A DNA stretch of 64,000 nucleotides from Streptacidiphilus fuscans (GCF_015690355.1 NZ_JADPRT010000005.1:264503-328502); one strand, 5' to 3'. Shown: positions 6,342-15,188, counted from the first letter of the stretch. The notes: generated by a model from the letters alone, not told the origin. Program-made: numbers and translations.

Positions 6342-8369
6342 TCAGGGCAACTTCCAGAGCTGCGCGCCCTGGCTGGCGCTGGCGAGGGTCCGGCCGTCCG
6401 GGCTGAAGGCGACTGAGTTCGCGTCGCCCAGGTGCGCGCCGAAGACGGCGGTGACGGCGCGCGTCACGATGTCCCATACCAGAACGGATCCCGCCCCGCC
6501 GCTGTCCTCGCTGCCCGCTCCGGCGGCGGAGCGCCCGTCTGGGCTGAGCGCGATCGCGTTCAGCGCGTACACGGTGGGGTTGACCAGCAGCTCCGTCGTC
6601 TTCGCGTGCGTGGTCGCGTTCCAGAACTGGATGCTCGTCCGGCCCAAGCCCTGGTCCGTCAGCGGAGTCGACGCGCTCGCCACGGTTCTGCCGTCCGGAC
6701 TGTAGGCCACCACCACGTTCTCGATGGAGCTCCCGGGCGACAGCGTGGCCTCGACGTTGCGCGCGGCCGTGTTCCACAGGACCAGCTTGCCGTCGAGGCT
6801 GCCGGTCGCGAGGGTCTTCCCGTCCGGGCTGTACGCCAGGGTGTACTGGAGCACGTCGGGCGCGTCCAGCTGACCCGCGGCGGATCCGTCGGCGGCGTTG
6901 TACAGCCAGACGAGTCCCAGATACCCCGTGGCCGCAAGGGTCTTGCCGTCCGGGCTGAAGGCGAGGTGCGCCAGATCCGCGGCGAAGGAGACGGAGGCGA
7001 AGGCGGTGCGCGTGGCCAGGCTCCACAGACGGATGGTGGTGTCGTCGCTGCCGCTGGCAACGGCCTTGCCGTCAGGGCTGACGGCCACCGGGCCCACCGC
7101 GCTCGTGTGCCCGACGAGGATGCCGACGACGGCGCGCGAGGTGACGTCCCACAGCCGCACCTTGCCGTCGTCGCAGCCTGCGACCAGGGTCCTGCCGTCG
7201 GGGGTGAACGCCACCGAGTTCACCTTGCCGGTGTAGCCGGGGAGGGTGTCGGGCGACGTCGAGTCCGACCCGCCGGAAGGATGGCTGCCGCCGCTCGCAC
7301 GGGAGTTGGGGTTGCCCTGACCATCCGCGACCAGTGCCGCGACCGTGGCCCCGGCCGCGACCGCCAGAACCCCGAGCCCACCGAGGGTGACGGTGCGTCG
7401 GCTGGGTCCCGGCCCCGCCTTCTGAAGGGCCTCCTCACTCTCGGGGGCCACGCTCGTCACGGTGTCGGCGCCCGCCACCGCGGCGGCTTCGGCATCGGCA
7501 TCGGAAGGTGCGTCGACCACGGTGGGCGGGTGCGGGGGTTCGCTCGCGGGATGGAGCAGCTCGTGCAGTATCCGAGCCGCGGAGCGGGCGTCGGGCCGTC
7601 GGTCCGGGTCCCGGTCAAGAAGCGAGGCGATCAGCCCGGCAAGCGGCCCGGCGTCGCCAGGAGCCGACAGTGGCTCGCTGACGACGGCCGCGACGACGGC
7701 CCAGACAGTCGGGCCGTCGTAGGGAGGGTGTCCTTCGACCGCCGCGTAGAGAGTTGCTCCGAGCGCCCACATGTCGCTCGCGGTGGTGACGTCGTGCCCC
7801 TGGAGTTGCTCGGGCGACATGTACTGCGGGGTGCCCACCACAGCATGTGTACTGGTCAGACGGGTGGTGGCGTCGAGGATCCGGGCGATCCCGAAGTCGG
7901 TGATCACCGTCCGCTCCCCGGCCAAGAGCACGTTGTCCGGCTTCAGATCACGATGCACGGCCCCCGCCGCGTGCGCATGTGCCAACGCCTCGGCCACCGA
8001 GACGCCGATCTCCGCGGCCCGCCGCCAGCCCAGCGGGCCCTGCGCAGCGAGCCGCGCGCCCAGGGACGTCCCGGCTATGTACTCCATGACGATCCACGGC
8101 ACACCGTCCTGCTCGACGACGTCGTGGACGATGACGATCCCCGGATCCTGCAACCGCGCGGCCGCTCGCGTCTCAGCCGTCGCCCGCTCGATCAGCCCCC
8201 GACGGGCAGGTTCGGCAAGGTCCGCGGGCAGCAGGAGTTCCTTGACGGCGACCTCGCGGTGGAGCGTCTCGTCGAAACCGCGCCACACCCGGCCCATGCC
8301 GCCTTGACCGACCAACTCCACCAGCCGGTAACGGCCACCCACCAGAGCCCCCGAAGCATCCGTCACCAT
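6342..8369 (-). CDS. Ser/Thr protein kinase with C-terminal WD40 propeller (copy 1)
   Basis: A 675-residue Hanks-type kinase. The Gly-loop VGQGGMGRVW is at 20-29, the ATP lysine is K43, the catalytic aspartate D141 lies in HRDLKPDN, and DFG is at 158-160. A TM segment around 325-347 places the kinase in the cytosol and a seven-bladed WD40 propeller (about 370-675) outside. The seven blades are marked by xAFSPDGRTL-type repeats ending in WD/LW. The propeller is probably a sensor or protein-binding surface. The downstream neighbour on the same strand is a paralogue whose kinase domain aligns gap-free at a 1995-bp offset, so this is a tandem duplication. Targets are unknown. Confidence 0.93.
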   Translation of the reverse strand: MVTDASGALVGGRYRLVELVGQGGMGRVWRGFDETLHREVAVKELLLPADLAEPARRGLIERATAETRAAARLQDPGIVIVHDVVEQDGVPWIVMEYIAGTSLGARLAAQGPLGWRRAAEIGVSVAEALAHAHAAGAVHRDLKPDNVLLAGERTVITDFGIARILDATTRLTSTHAVVGTPQYMSPEQLQGHDVTTASDMWALGATLYAAVEGHPPYDGPTVWAVVAAVVSEPLSAPGDAGPLAGLIASLLDRDPDRRPDARSAARILHELLHPASEPPHPPTVVDAPSDADAEAAAVAGADTVTSVAPESEEALQKAGPGPSRRTVTLGGLGVLAVAAGATVAALVADGQGNPNSRASGGSHPSGGSDSTSPDTLPGYTGKVNSVAFTPDGRTLVAGCDDGKVRLWDVTSRAVVGILVGHTSAVGPVAVSPDGKAVASGSDDTTIRLWSLATRTAFASVSFAADLAHLAFSPDGKTLAATGYLGLVWLYNAADGSAAGQLDAPDVLQYTLAYSPDGKTLATGSLDGKLVLWNTAARNVEATLSPGSSIENVVVAYSPDGRTVASASTPLTDQGLGRTSIQFWNATTHAKTTELLVNPTVYALNAIALSPDGRSAAGAGSEDSGGAGSVLVWDIVTRAVTAVFGAHLGDANSVAFSPDGRTLASASQGAQLWKLP
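7813..7909. repeat. 97-bp exact direct repeat, copy A
   Basis: Identical base for base to 9808-9904, inside the kinase catalytic-loop/activation-segment coding region of the two paralogues. Third codon positions are also identical, so the duplication is recent or has been homogenised by gene conversion. The WD40 parts have diverged. Confidence 0.9.
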
Positions 8370-8441
8370 GCAACTGTAGCCACGGACGCCACGACGCGAT
8401 CCCGGAACAAGTCTGCCGCAGACGGCAGTTCACGCTCCCCC

Positions 8442-10364
8442 TCAGGCGAGCACACGCAGCGAGGCGGACTTGCCCCCGCTGGCGAGCAGCCTTCCGTCCG
8501 GGCTGAACGCCAGCTGCCCCACCATGCCGGACGGGCAGGTCAGCGGGGCCAAGGGTTTCCGGCTCGCCACGTCCCACAGCCTGATGCTTCCGCTGAAGGG
8601 AGTCGCCGCGGCGAGGGTCCGGCCGTCCGGGCTGAACGCCACTGAAGTAACGGCCAGCGTCTCGCAGTTCAGGCGGGCGACCTCGGCGTGGGTGGCGGCG
8701 TCCCAGAGGCTGACGGCGGCGGCGTTCTGCTCGGCGGAGCAGCCGCTCGCCACGAGCGTCCCGTCGGGGCTGAAGCCGGCCCGGTTGAACAGGTCGTTCT
8801 TGCCCGGTGACACGGTGGCGACGACTGTTCCGGCCGAGACGCTGCAGAACTCGATCTGCGCACCGAACCCGCTGACCACCAGGACCTTCCCGTCGGGGCT
8901 GAACGCCAGGGACAGCACCCCGAGTGGGTCGCTGGTCGCGGTCACTGTGGTGATGTCGCTCTCGGCCTGGCCGTTGAGCCCCCACATGGCCACCGCGACC
9001 TCTCCGGTGGACGCGAGGCTGGTGCCGTCGGGGCTGAAGGCGAGGGCGTACACCGGAATGCCCGGGGTGAGGGTCGTGGTCGCCGTGCGGGTGGCGAGGT
9101 CCCACAGCCGGACCGTTTCGTCGGCGCTGCCGCTGGCCAGCGTCTTCCCGTCCGGGCTGAACCGCACCGAGCTCACCGACTTGGTGTGGCCGACCAGGGT
9201 CGCCTCGGCCTTGCGCGTCGCCACGTCCCACAGGCGCACCTTGGCGTCGTCGCAGGCCCCCGCGAGGGTGCGCCCGTCGGGGCTGAACGCGACGGAGTTG
9301 ACGCTGCCCGTGTACCCGGGCAGCGTGACGAGTTGGCCCTTCGTCAGACCCACCGTGTCGAAAGCAGCAGCTCCGCTGCCGGATGTGCCCGACCCGCCCC
9401 TCTCCAGGAGCTCGGCGACCACGCCTCCCGCCACCACGGCGGCGCCGACCCCACCGAGGAGGACCGACCGCCTGCTGAAGCGCGGCCGATCACCGCCCTG
9501 GGGCGCGGGCTCGCGTGTGGGCTCGCGTGTGGGCTTGTTCGGTGCGCGAAGGAGCCCGCGCAGCTCAAGGGCGGTGGTGCGGGCGTCGGGGCGTCGGTCC
9601 GGGTCCTTGTCGAGCAGCGAGGTGATCAACTCGGCGAGCGGACCGGCGTTGCGTAATGCGGGTGGTGACTGGGTGGCGACGGCGGCGATGATCGCCACAA
9701 GGGTGGGGCCGTCGTACGGTGCACGCCCCTCCAGCGCCGTGAAGAGGGTCGCACCGAGCGCCCACATATCGCTCGCGGCGGTGACGTCCTGCCCCTGGAG
9801 CTGCTCCGGCGACATGTACTGCGGGGTGCCCACCACAGCATGTGTACTGGTCAGACGGGTGGTGGCGTCGAGGATCCGGGCGATCCCGAAGTCGGTGATC
9901 ACCGCCCGCCCCCCGGCCAACAGCACGTTGTCCGGCTTCAGATCACGATGCACGACCCCGGCCGCATGCGCATGGGCCAACGCCTCGGCCACCGAGACGC
10001 CGATCTCCGCGGCCCGCCGCCAGACGAGTCGGTGTTCCCGGTCGAGCAGCGCGCCCAGGGACGTCCCGGCTATGTACTCCATGACGATCCACGGCACACC
10101 CTCCTGCTCGACGACGTCATGCACGGTGACGATCCCCGGATCCTGCAACCGCGCGGCCGCTCGCGCCTCAGCCGTCGCACGCTGGATCACCTGCCAGCGC
10201 GCGGACTCGCCGACGTCGGCGGCGAGCAGCACCTCCTTGACGGCGACATCCCGGTGGAGCGTCTCGTCGAAACCGCGCCACACCCGGCCCATGCCGCCCT
10301 GACCGACCAACTCCACCAGCCGGTAACGGCCACCCACCAGAGCCCCCGAAGCATCCGTCACCAC
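8442..10364 (-). CDS. Ser/Thr protein kinase with C-terminal WD40 propeller (copy 2)
   Basis: A 640-residue paralogue of the preceding kinase with the same motifs: VGQGGMGRVW, K43, HRDLKPDN with D141, DFG at 158-160. A shorter linker leads to a TM segment around 297-318 (RRSVLLGGVGAAVVAGGVVA), then a seven-bladed WD40 propeller (about 345-640) with SPDG repeats. The first 34 codons of the two genes are almost identical at DNA level. The extracellular propellers differ much more, which suggests that the two kinases sense different ligands while sharing downstream targets. Only 72 bp separate the genes, so they may be cotranscribed, with this copy first. Confidence 0.93.
   Translation of the reverse strand: MVTDASGALVGGRYRLVELVGQGGMGRVWRGFDETLHRDVAVKEVLLAADVGESARWQVIQRATAEARAAARLQDPGIVTVHDVVEQEGVPWIVMEYIAGTSLGALLDREHRLVWRRAAEIGVSVAEALAHAHAAGVVHRDLKPDNVLLAGGRAVITDFGIARILDATTRLTSTHAVVGTPQYMSPEQLQGQDVTAASDMWALGATLFTALEGRAPYDGPTLVAIIAAVATQSPPALRNAGPLAELITSLLDKDPDRRPDARTTALELRGLLRAPNKPTREPTREPAPQGGDRPRFSRRSVLLGGVGAAVVAGGVVAELLERGGSGTSGSGAAAFDTVGLTKGQLVTLPGYTGSVNSVAFSPDGRTLAGACDDAKVRLWDVATRKAEATLVGHTKSVSSVRFSPDGKTLASGSADETVRLWDLATRTATTTLTPGIPVYALAFSPDGTSLASTGEVAVAMWGLNGQAESDITTVTATSDPLGVLSLAFSPDGKVLVVSGFGAQIEFCSVSAGTVVATVSPGKNDLFNRAGFSPDGTLVASGCSAEQNAAAVSLWDAATHAEVARLNCETLAVTSVAFSPDGRTLAAATPFSGSIRLWDVASRKPLAPLTCPSGMVGQLAFSPDGRLLASGGKSASLRVLA
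9808..9904. repeat. 97-bp exact direct repeat, copy B
   Basis: Exact partner of 7813-7909 in the second kinase gene, at a constant offset of 1995 bp that also aligns both start codons. Confidence 0.9.
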
Positions 10365-10540
10365 CCAACCCTAGCCAGCCACCCCGCCCGGCGGAACCGA
10401 ACGAGTCCGCCGGCCGGCCCGAGGCGGCGCGAGCCCCTGGACCGTCGCGCGCGCCGGATCCGGCGGATGGCCCAGCCTCCGTCGCTGTGTCAGACCCGGC
10501 CGTTAGCGTTTTCCCTGACAGACCGACTTCGGGAGAGCGC

Positions 10541-11005
10541 ATGCCGTACACCGTCGACTTCGTGAACGTGTCCACCACCGGCCTGGAGTCGTCCCCGGTC
10601 GCGGAGGCGCTGGCCGGGCTGCGCGCCAACGAGGCCCGCTACTACAAGAACAAGTACGACCACGTCTTCACCGTGACCCCGGCGAGCGAGGATCCGGCGA
10701 CGCTCGAATGGGTGAACCGCGTCCTCGCCGACGAGCGCGACATCGTGATCGGCTCCCGCCCGCTGGGGGTGACGTCCTTCGAGGTGGACGGCCTGCGGAT
10801 GGCCTACGTGTTCTACGAGTCCGGCCTGGCGATCAACGTCATGTACGGCATCGACGAGGGCAAGAAGCGCGCCGTCGGCTTCAAGCTCTCGCAGGGCATG
10901 GAGGTTCCCGAGGAGCTGGCGACCCGCTTCAAGTTCGCCCGCCAGAAGTCCAAACTGGCCGGCGAGATCCGCGGCTCCTTCTTCGTCATCAAGGGCGAGT
11001 ACTGA
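10541..11005 (+). CDS. Conserved hypothetical protein (154 aa)
   Basis: I do not recognise the family. It is a soluble mixed alpha/beta protein without signal peptide or TM segment, rich in charged residues (RANEARYYKNKYDHVFTV, GIDEGKKRAVGFKLSQGMEVPEELATRFKFARQKSKL). It ends in SFFVIKGEY. The ATG at 10541 follows GGGAGAG; the longer in-frame start at 10487 has no ribosome binding site. The FUSC-type membrane protein gene follows on the same strand with almost no gap, so the two probably form an operon. Confidence 0.75.
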   Translation: MPYTVDFVNVSTTGLESSPVAEALAGLRANEARYYKNKYDHVFTVTPASEDPATLEWVNRVLADERDIVIGSRPLGVTSFEVDGLRMAYVFYESGLAINVMYGIDEGKKRAVGFKLSQGMEVPEELATRFKFARQKSKLAGEIRGSFFVIKGEY

Positions 11006-11118
11006 GCCCGACGGGACCGGACGCGGAACCGCCGTCGGGACCCGCCACGGCCCCCTCGACGGCACCTGCCACGGCCCCGGTCCGTGCCGCCGTCGCCCGA
11101 GCACGCCGTGACCCGCTC

Positions 11119-12267
11119 GTGGCGCAGACCCTGCGCGCGACGTTCGCGGCGACGCTGTCCTACGCCGTCGCCGAACAGCTCAGCAATCAGCCCGCGCCGC
11201 TGACCGCACCGCTGACGACGCTGCTGGTCGTGCAGGTCACGCTCTACTCGACGCTGACCACCGGCGTGCGCAGGGTCGTGTCGGTCGTCGCGGGCGTGCT
11301 GCTGGCCATCGGCTTCAGCGCGGTCGTCGGGCTGTCCTGGTGGAGCCTCGGCCTGATCATCCTTGCCGCGTTGGCCCTCGGCCATCTGATCCGGGTGGAC
11401 GAGTTCGTCAACGAGGTCGCCATCAGCGGCATGCTGGTGCTCGGCGTCACCCAGCTGGCCTCGCAGGCCTGGGACCGGGTGTTGGAGACGCTGATCGGCG
11501 CCGGTGTCGGGCTGGCGTTCAACCTCTTCCTCGCGCCGCCCGTGCTGGTGGAACCGGCCAGTGAGTCGATCGAGGACCTGGCCCGGCGGGTCCGACAACT
11601 ACTGCTGGCCCTGAGCGAGGAGTTGGACGCACCGATCCCGGTCGAGCGCGCGGCCGAACGCCTCCACGAGGCGCGCCGCCTGGACCAGTACATCGCCCAG
11701 GTCGACGGCGCGCTGCGCCAGGCCGAGGACAGCCTGCGGCTGAACCCCCGCATCAGCGAGGGCCTGCTCGCCCGGCTGATGCTGCGCACCGGCCTGGACA
11801 CCCTGGAGATCTGCGTCGTCGTGGTCCGCGTCATCGCCCGGACCCTGACCGACCTGGCCAAACGCCGCCGCCCTGACGAGCCGCTCTTCCCCGCCGAGAT
11901 CGCCGCCGGGCTCCAGGACCTGCTGGGCCACCTGGGCGGCGCCCTGGTCAGCTTCGGGGTCCTGGTCACCACCCAGGTCAGCCGCGACGCCGAAGGCGCC
12001 GAACAGCGCCTGGCCGCCGAGCTCGACGCCGCCTGGGCCAGCCGCGAACGGGTCGCCGACCTGTTGCTGCGTCAGGTCCAGGAGCACCCGCTGGCCTGGC
12101 AACTCCACGGCGCGCTGCTCGCCGAGGTCGACCGCATCCTCGACGAACTCGACCCGGAGCACCGCAGCCGCCGCCTCATGGACGAACTCGACCGCGCCAC
12201 CGTCCAACGCCACGCCCGCTTCGCCCGCCTCAACCCACTACCGGCCTTTGTGACCGGTCGACGCTAG
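11119..12267 (+). CDS. FUSC / aromatic-acid-exporter-like membrane protein
   Basis: About 382 residues. The first 140 residues hold four to six tightly packed hydrophobic segments (LTTLLVVQVTLYSTLTTGVRR, SVVAGVLLAIGFSAVVGLSW and so on) of the FUSC/ArAE type. A long helical cytosolic domain follows (EDLARRVRQLLLALSEELD onward). Related proteins export aromatic acids or small organic anions. The start is uncertain. GTG at 11119 is the only standard start downstream of the preceding gene, but reading is open further upstream and a CTG at 11002 would overlap the preceding TGA as CTGA. Confidence 0.8.
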   Translation: MAQTLRATFAATLSYAVAEQLSNQPAPLTAPLTTLLVVQVTLYSTLTTGVRRVVSVVAGVLLAIGFSAVVGLSWWSLGLIILAALALGHLIRVDEFVNEVAISGMLVLGVTQLASQAWDRVLETLIGAGVGLAFNLFLAPPVLVEPASESIEDLARRVRQLLLALSEELDAPIPVERAAERLHEARRLDQYIAQVDGALRQAEDSLRLNPRISEGLLARLMLRTGLDTLEICVVVVRVIARTLTDLAKRRRPDEPLFPAEIAAGLQDLLGHLGGALVSFGVLVTTQVSRDAEGAEQRLAAELDAAWASRERVADLLLRQVQEHPLAWQLHGALLAEVDRILDELDPEHRSRRLMDELDRATVQRHARFARLNPLPAFVTGRR

Positions 12268-12299
12268 TGTCACGTCGGTGCCGCTGTGCAGGCCGTTGG

Positions 12300-12728
12300 C
12301 TAGGCAGGCTCCTGGCCGCCGGTGGACGGTCCTTCGAAGGCAGCTCTGAGCTGATCCTCCTGCTTCACCGAAAGGTCGGAGCGCATCAACTCCACGGCGT
12401 GTCCCTCGAAGGCCTTGGCGACGGCGTCGATGTCGGCATCGGTGCTCAGCAGTACCAGCGCTGAGCTCCCCGGTGTCATATCGCCTTTCACCGAGTCGAT
12501 CATCGTGCCTTCTATGCCGGCCTTGCTGAACTTCTTGGCGAGCGACGCGGCTTTGCTGCCCTCGTCGGTCACGTGCTCCTGTACTTGGGGGGCCGCTGCG
12601 TACAGCGGCCAGCGGAGCACGTCGACATCACGCACGTCGATAAGCTCCTGGCCGGCCAGCTGCTTGAGTCTGAGGACGGCGTCATCGGCCTCTTCGGTGC
12701 CGCGGAACCGCCATGCCGTTGTTGACAT
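12300..12728 (-). CDS. DUF1269-type small protein
   Basis: A 142-residue protein resembling the DUF1269 family. It has an N-terminal TTAWRFRGTEEADDAVLRLKQL, a central DVDVLRWPLYAAAPQVQEH and a C-terminal ALVLLSTDADIDAVAKAF. The usual hydrophobic Gly-rich hairpin of the family is short or absent here. The function of the family is unknown. The start at 12728 has AAGGAG upstream. It lies downstream of the flavoprotein gene on the same strand, 277 bp away, and is convergent with the FUSC gene. Confidence 0.75.
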   Translation of the reverse strand: MSTTAWRFRGTEEADDAVLRLKQLAGQELIDVRDVDVLRWPLYAAAPQVQEHVTDEGSKAASLAKKFSKAGIEGTMIDSVKGDMTPGSSALVLLSTDADIDAVAKAFEGHAVELMRSDLSVKQEDQLRAAFEGPSTGGQEPA

Positions 12729-13005
12729 CGATCCACTCCTTCCGGCGGACCGTTTGATCGGGCCGCACTGCCGATCCGGCCATCCTCCGGGGAACCGCTT
12801 GCAGGACCCCGCGGGGCGAGTCGGAGCATTTCCGGGCGCGGGAGAGGACGACGCCCAAGCCGCCAGGCAAGCCAAGCTCGGGGTGTCGATGCCAGGTCTC
12901 GCTCGTCCAGGCTAACCCGATATGCCGGGCGTTTCATCGCGATCCGCTGGCCCCTGTCCTGAGCCGCAGCGAGAGCCGCGGCCAGGATCAGGGCCGGAAC
13001 CAGCA

Positions 13006-14436
13006 TCAGCCGCGGTAGGTCTCCAGCAGGCGCAGCCACACCTCGCTGATCGTCGGGTAGGACGGGACCGCGTGCCACAGGCGGGCGATCGGGACCTCGC
13101 CGACGACAGCAACCGTGGCCGAGTGAATCAGCTCCGCCACGCCCGGGCCGACGAAGGTCACGCCGACCAGGACCTCGCGGTCGAGGTCGACCACGGCCCT
13201 GGCCCGGCCCTTGTACCCGTCGGCGAAGAGGGAGGCGCCCGCGACGTTGCCGATCTCGTAGTCCACGGCGCGCACGCGCAGGCCCTGTGCCTCGGCCTCC
13301 GCGAGCGTGGGGCCGACCGAGGCGGCCTCCGGGTCGGTGAAGACCACCTGCGGGACCGCCACGCGGTCGGCCGTGGCCACGCTGCGCCCCCAGTCGCCGG
13401 TGTCCAGGGCGCGGCCCGCCGCGCGGTCGGCGATGGCCTGGCCGAAGATGCGGCCCTGGTACTTGCCCTGGTGCGTGAGCAGCGCCCGGTGGTTGACGTC
13501 CCCGGCGGCGTAGAGCCACTCGCCGGGGACGTCGACGGCCAGACCCGTGTCGTCGACCCGGATCCAGCCGCCCGGTTCCAGCCCGACGGTCTCCAGGCCC
13601 AGGTCGGCCGTGGCGGGCCTGCGGCCGATCGCGAAGAGAACCTGATCAGCCGTCAACTTCTCGTCCTCGCCGAGGTCCAGCACGACCTCGCCGCCGGGCT
13701 CGCGGGAGACGCCGGCCACCGAGACGCCGAAGCGGACGTCGACGCCGCCCGCCTTCAGCCCCTCGGCCACCTGCTCCCCCGCGAACGGCTCCATCCGGTC
13801 CAGCAGCGCGTTGCCGCGCACCAGCAGCGTCACCCGGCTGCCCAGCGCGGCCCAGGCGGAGGCCATCTCCACGGCCACGACACCACCGCCGACGACGGCG
13901 AGGCGCTCGGGCACCGAGTCCGCGCTGGTCGCCTCCCGGCTGGTCCAGACGCCCACCTTCTCGATCCCGGGCAGGTCCGGCAGTGCCGCGCCCGTGCCCG
14001 TGCAGACCGCGACAGCATGCCGCGCCGTCAGTACCCGCTCCGACCCGTCCGGCGTCTGCACGACGACGCGGCGCTCTCCGGCCAGCCGCCCGTGCCCACG
14101 CACGAGGTCGAGGCCGACGGAGTCGAGCCACGACACCTGGCCGTCGTCGTGCCAGTGCGACGCGAAGTCGTCCCGGCGCTTCAGCACCGCGTCCGCGTCG
14201 AGGCGTCCGGTGACCGCCTCTCGCGTCCCGGCCAGCCGGCGCGCTTCGGCCAGCGCGGCGGCAGGACGCAGCAGCGCCTTGCTCGGCATGCAGGCCCAGT
14301 AGCTGCACTCGCCGCCGACCAGCTCGTGCTCGACGACGGCGACGCTGAGCCCGCCCGCCCTGGCCCGCTCCGCGAGGTTCTCCCCGGTCGGCCCGGCTCC
14401 CAGCACCACCACGTCGAACGTGTCCACCGCGCTCAC
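13006..14436 (-). CDS. FAD-dependent pyridine nucleotide-disulfide oxidoreductase
   Basis: A 476-residue class I flavoprotein disulfide reductase related to dihydrolipoamide and mercuric reductases. The FAD motif VVVLGAGPTG begins at residue 9. The redox-active pair is C44/C49 in GGECSYWACMPSK, with the usual Cx4C spacing. An NAD(P) motif VVGGGVVAVEMA lies near residue 178, and the dimerisation domain (VVFTDPEAASVGPTLAEAE) follows. I see no C-terminal Cys pair of mercuric reductase. It could be a mycothione-, lipoamide- or quinone-type reductase. The ATG lies downstream of a 9-bp tandem repeat array (14457-14511) that occupies its promoter or leader. Confidence 0.92.
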   Translation of the reverse strand: MSAVDTFDVVVLGAGPTGENLAERARAGGLSVAVVEHELVGGECSYWACMPSKALLRPAAALAEARRLAGTREAVTGRLDADAVLKRRDDFASHWHDDGQVSWLDSVGLDLVRGHGRLAGERRVVVQTPDGSERVLTARHAVAVCTGTGAALPDLPGIEKVGVWTSREATSADSVPERLAVVGGGVVAVEMASAWAALGSRVTLLVRGNALLDRMEPFAGEQVAEGLKAGGVDVRFGVSVAGVSREPGGEVVLDLGEDEKLTADQVLFAIGRRPATADLGLETVGLEPGGWIRVDDTGLAVDVPGEWLYAAGDVNHRALLTHQGKYQGRIFGQAIADRAAGRALDTGDWGRSVATADRVAVPQVVFTDPEAASVGPTLAEAEAQGLRVRAVDYEIGNVAGASLFADGYKGRARAVVDLDREVLVGVTFVGPGVAELIHSATVAVVGEVPIARLWHAVPSYPTISEVWLRLLETYRG

Positions 14437-14456
14437 TCCCGCTCGTCTCCCTGCTC

Positions 14457-14511
14457 GAACCGCATTGAACTACCTGAACTACCCGAACTGCATGAACTGC
14501 CTGAACTGCAT
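14457..14511. repeat. 9-bp tandem repeat array (GAACTxCxY)
   Basis: One GAACCGCAT unit and a single extra base are followed by five head-to-tail units: GAACTACCT, GAACTACCC, GAACTGCAT, GAACTGCCT, GAACTGCAT. Two degenerate copies follow around 14522-14539. The array begins 21 bp upstream of the flavoprotein start codon. Length changes could alter promoter spacing. It could also be the remnant of a repetitive coding sequence (Glu-Leu-Pro/His triplets on the plus strand). Confidence 0.85.
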
Positions 14512-14703
14512 TGATCTGTCTGGAACTACCTCGAACTACTCGATGCCGTAGCGAGGCCGCTCCGACAACGCCGATGATCCTCAACCCTGTGACGCCGGGG
14601 ACCAACAGACAAATCATCAGGCCGCAGTGCAGAATCGGGCCAGAACCCACCCGAATTGGTAAGACATTGGTCATACGTGAACGGTTTTGGCCTGTACACA
14701 TGA

Positions 14704-14719
14704 TCAGAGCCGGCTCTGA
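14704..14719. promoter_or_regulatory. 16-bp perfect palindrome
   Basis: TCAGAGCC followed directly by GGCTCTGA, with no spacer, 51 bp upstream of the GTG at 14771. This is a candidate operator; no dedicated regulator is adjacent. Confidence 0.45.
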
Positions 14720-14758
14720 AGATTTGCATGTACGCAGACAAACGGAAGCCGACCAGCG

Positions 14759-14764
14759 TAATCT
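14759..14764 (+). promoter_or_regulatory. -10 element of a leaderless promoter
   Basis: TAATCT, then six bases, then the GTG start at 14771: the same geometry as the tetR promoter in this window. CAGACA at 14735-14740 (18-bp spacer) is a partial -35. No Shine-Dalgarno sequence is present. Confidence 0.5.
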
Positions 14765-14770
14765 CACCTC

Positions 14771-15055
14771 GTGCAGGACATCCACACACCACCCACCCTT
14801 GTCACGACCCCGCGCCGGGCCACCGGGTACGCCGCGGTCGTGTCGGAAGACGATCTCGTGGCACTGCTGAGGGACGGCAGCGCCACCGAGGCCGCGGACG
14901 GTCTCACTCTGGCCGTCTACTTCCCACCGGGCACGCCACGGAGCGTCCGCGACTCCTTGCACGACCAGATCGCCGACCTGCTCAGCAGGACCCGGCGCGC
15001 GCACGGCCCACAGCTCGTCTGGCAGCCCGGCAACCCGCTGGACCTGCCTGGTTGA
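14771..15055 (+). CDS. Small hypothetical protein (94 aa)
   Basis: I do not recognise this protein. It is soluble and has a hydrophobic strand ADGLTLAVYFPPGTP in the middle followed by an amphipathic helix (SVRDSLHDQIADLLSRTRRAHG). The GTG at 14771 is preceded by a -10 hexamer with leaderless spacing and no ribosome binding site. Codon use is strongly G/C at third positions, supporting a real gene. It is the first of three plus-strand genes up to the LPG-synthase-like protein. Confidence 0.6.
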   Translation: MQDIHTPPTLVTTPRRATGYAAVVSEDDLVALLRDGSATEAADGLTLAVYFPPGTPRSVRDSLHDQIADLLSRTRRAHGPQLVWQPGNPLDLPG

Positions 15056-15188
15056 CGTCCGTCCGCGCCCGACGCGGCCGCGACGCGTCCACCACGGCCG
15101 CCACACGCACCGACTCCGTTCTGCGGCTGCGCGACGCCGGTTCTAGCATCGGAAGCGGGGCCACCCCTGACGTCGGGAGCCTGCCGTG

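Larger units (their letters stand above)
14437..14770. other. 334-bp divergent region with tandem repeats and a palindrome
   Basis: This stretch holds no gene. It contains the 9-bp tandem repeat array next to the flavoprotein start, an AT-richer middle (14610-14710), a 16-bp perfect palindrome (14704-14719) and the leaderless-type promoter of the plus-strand gene at 14771. Confidence 0.7.

Noticed and set aside
6432..8645. 737-codon plus-strand ORF antisense to kinase copy 1
   Set aside because: The opposite strand carries all kinase and WD40 motifs; this frame is an Arg/Gly/Ala-rich shadow.
14457..14511. CRISPR array
   Set aside because: The 9-bp units are contiguous with no spacers; far too short for CRISPR repeats.
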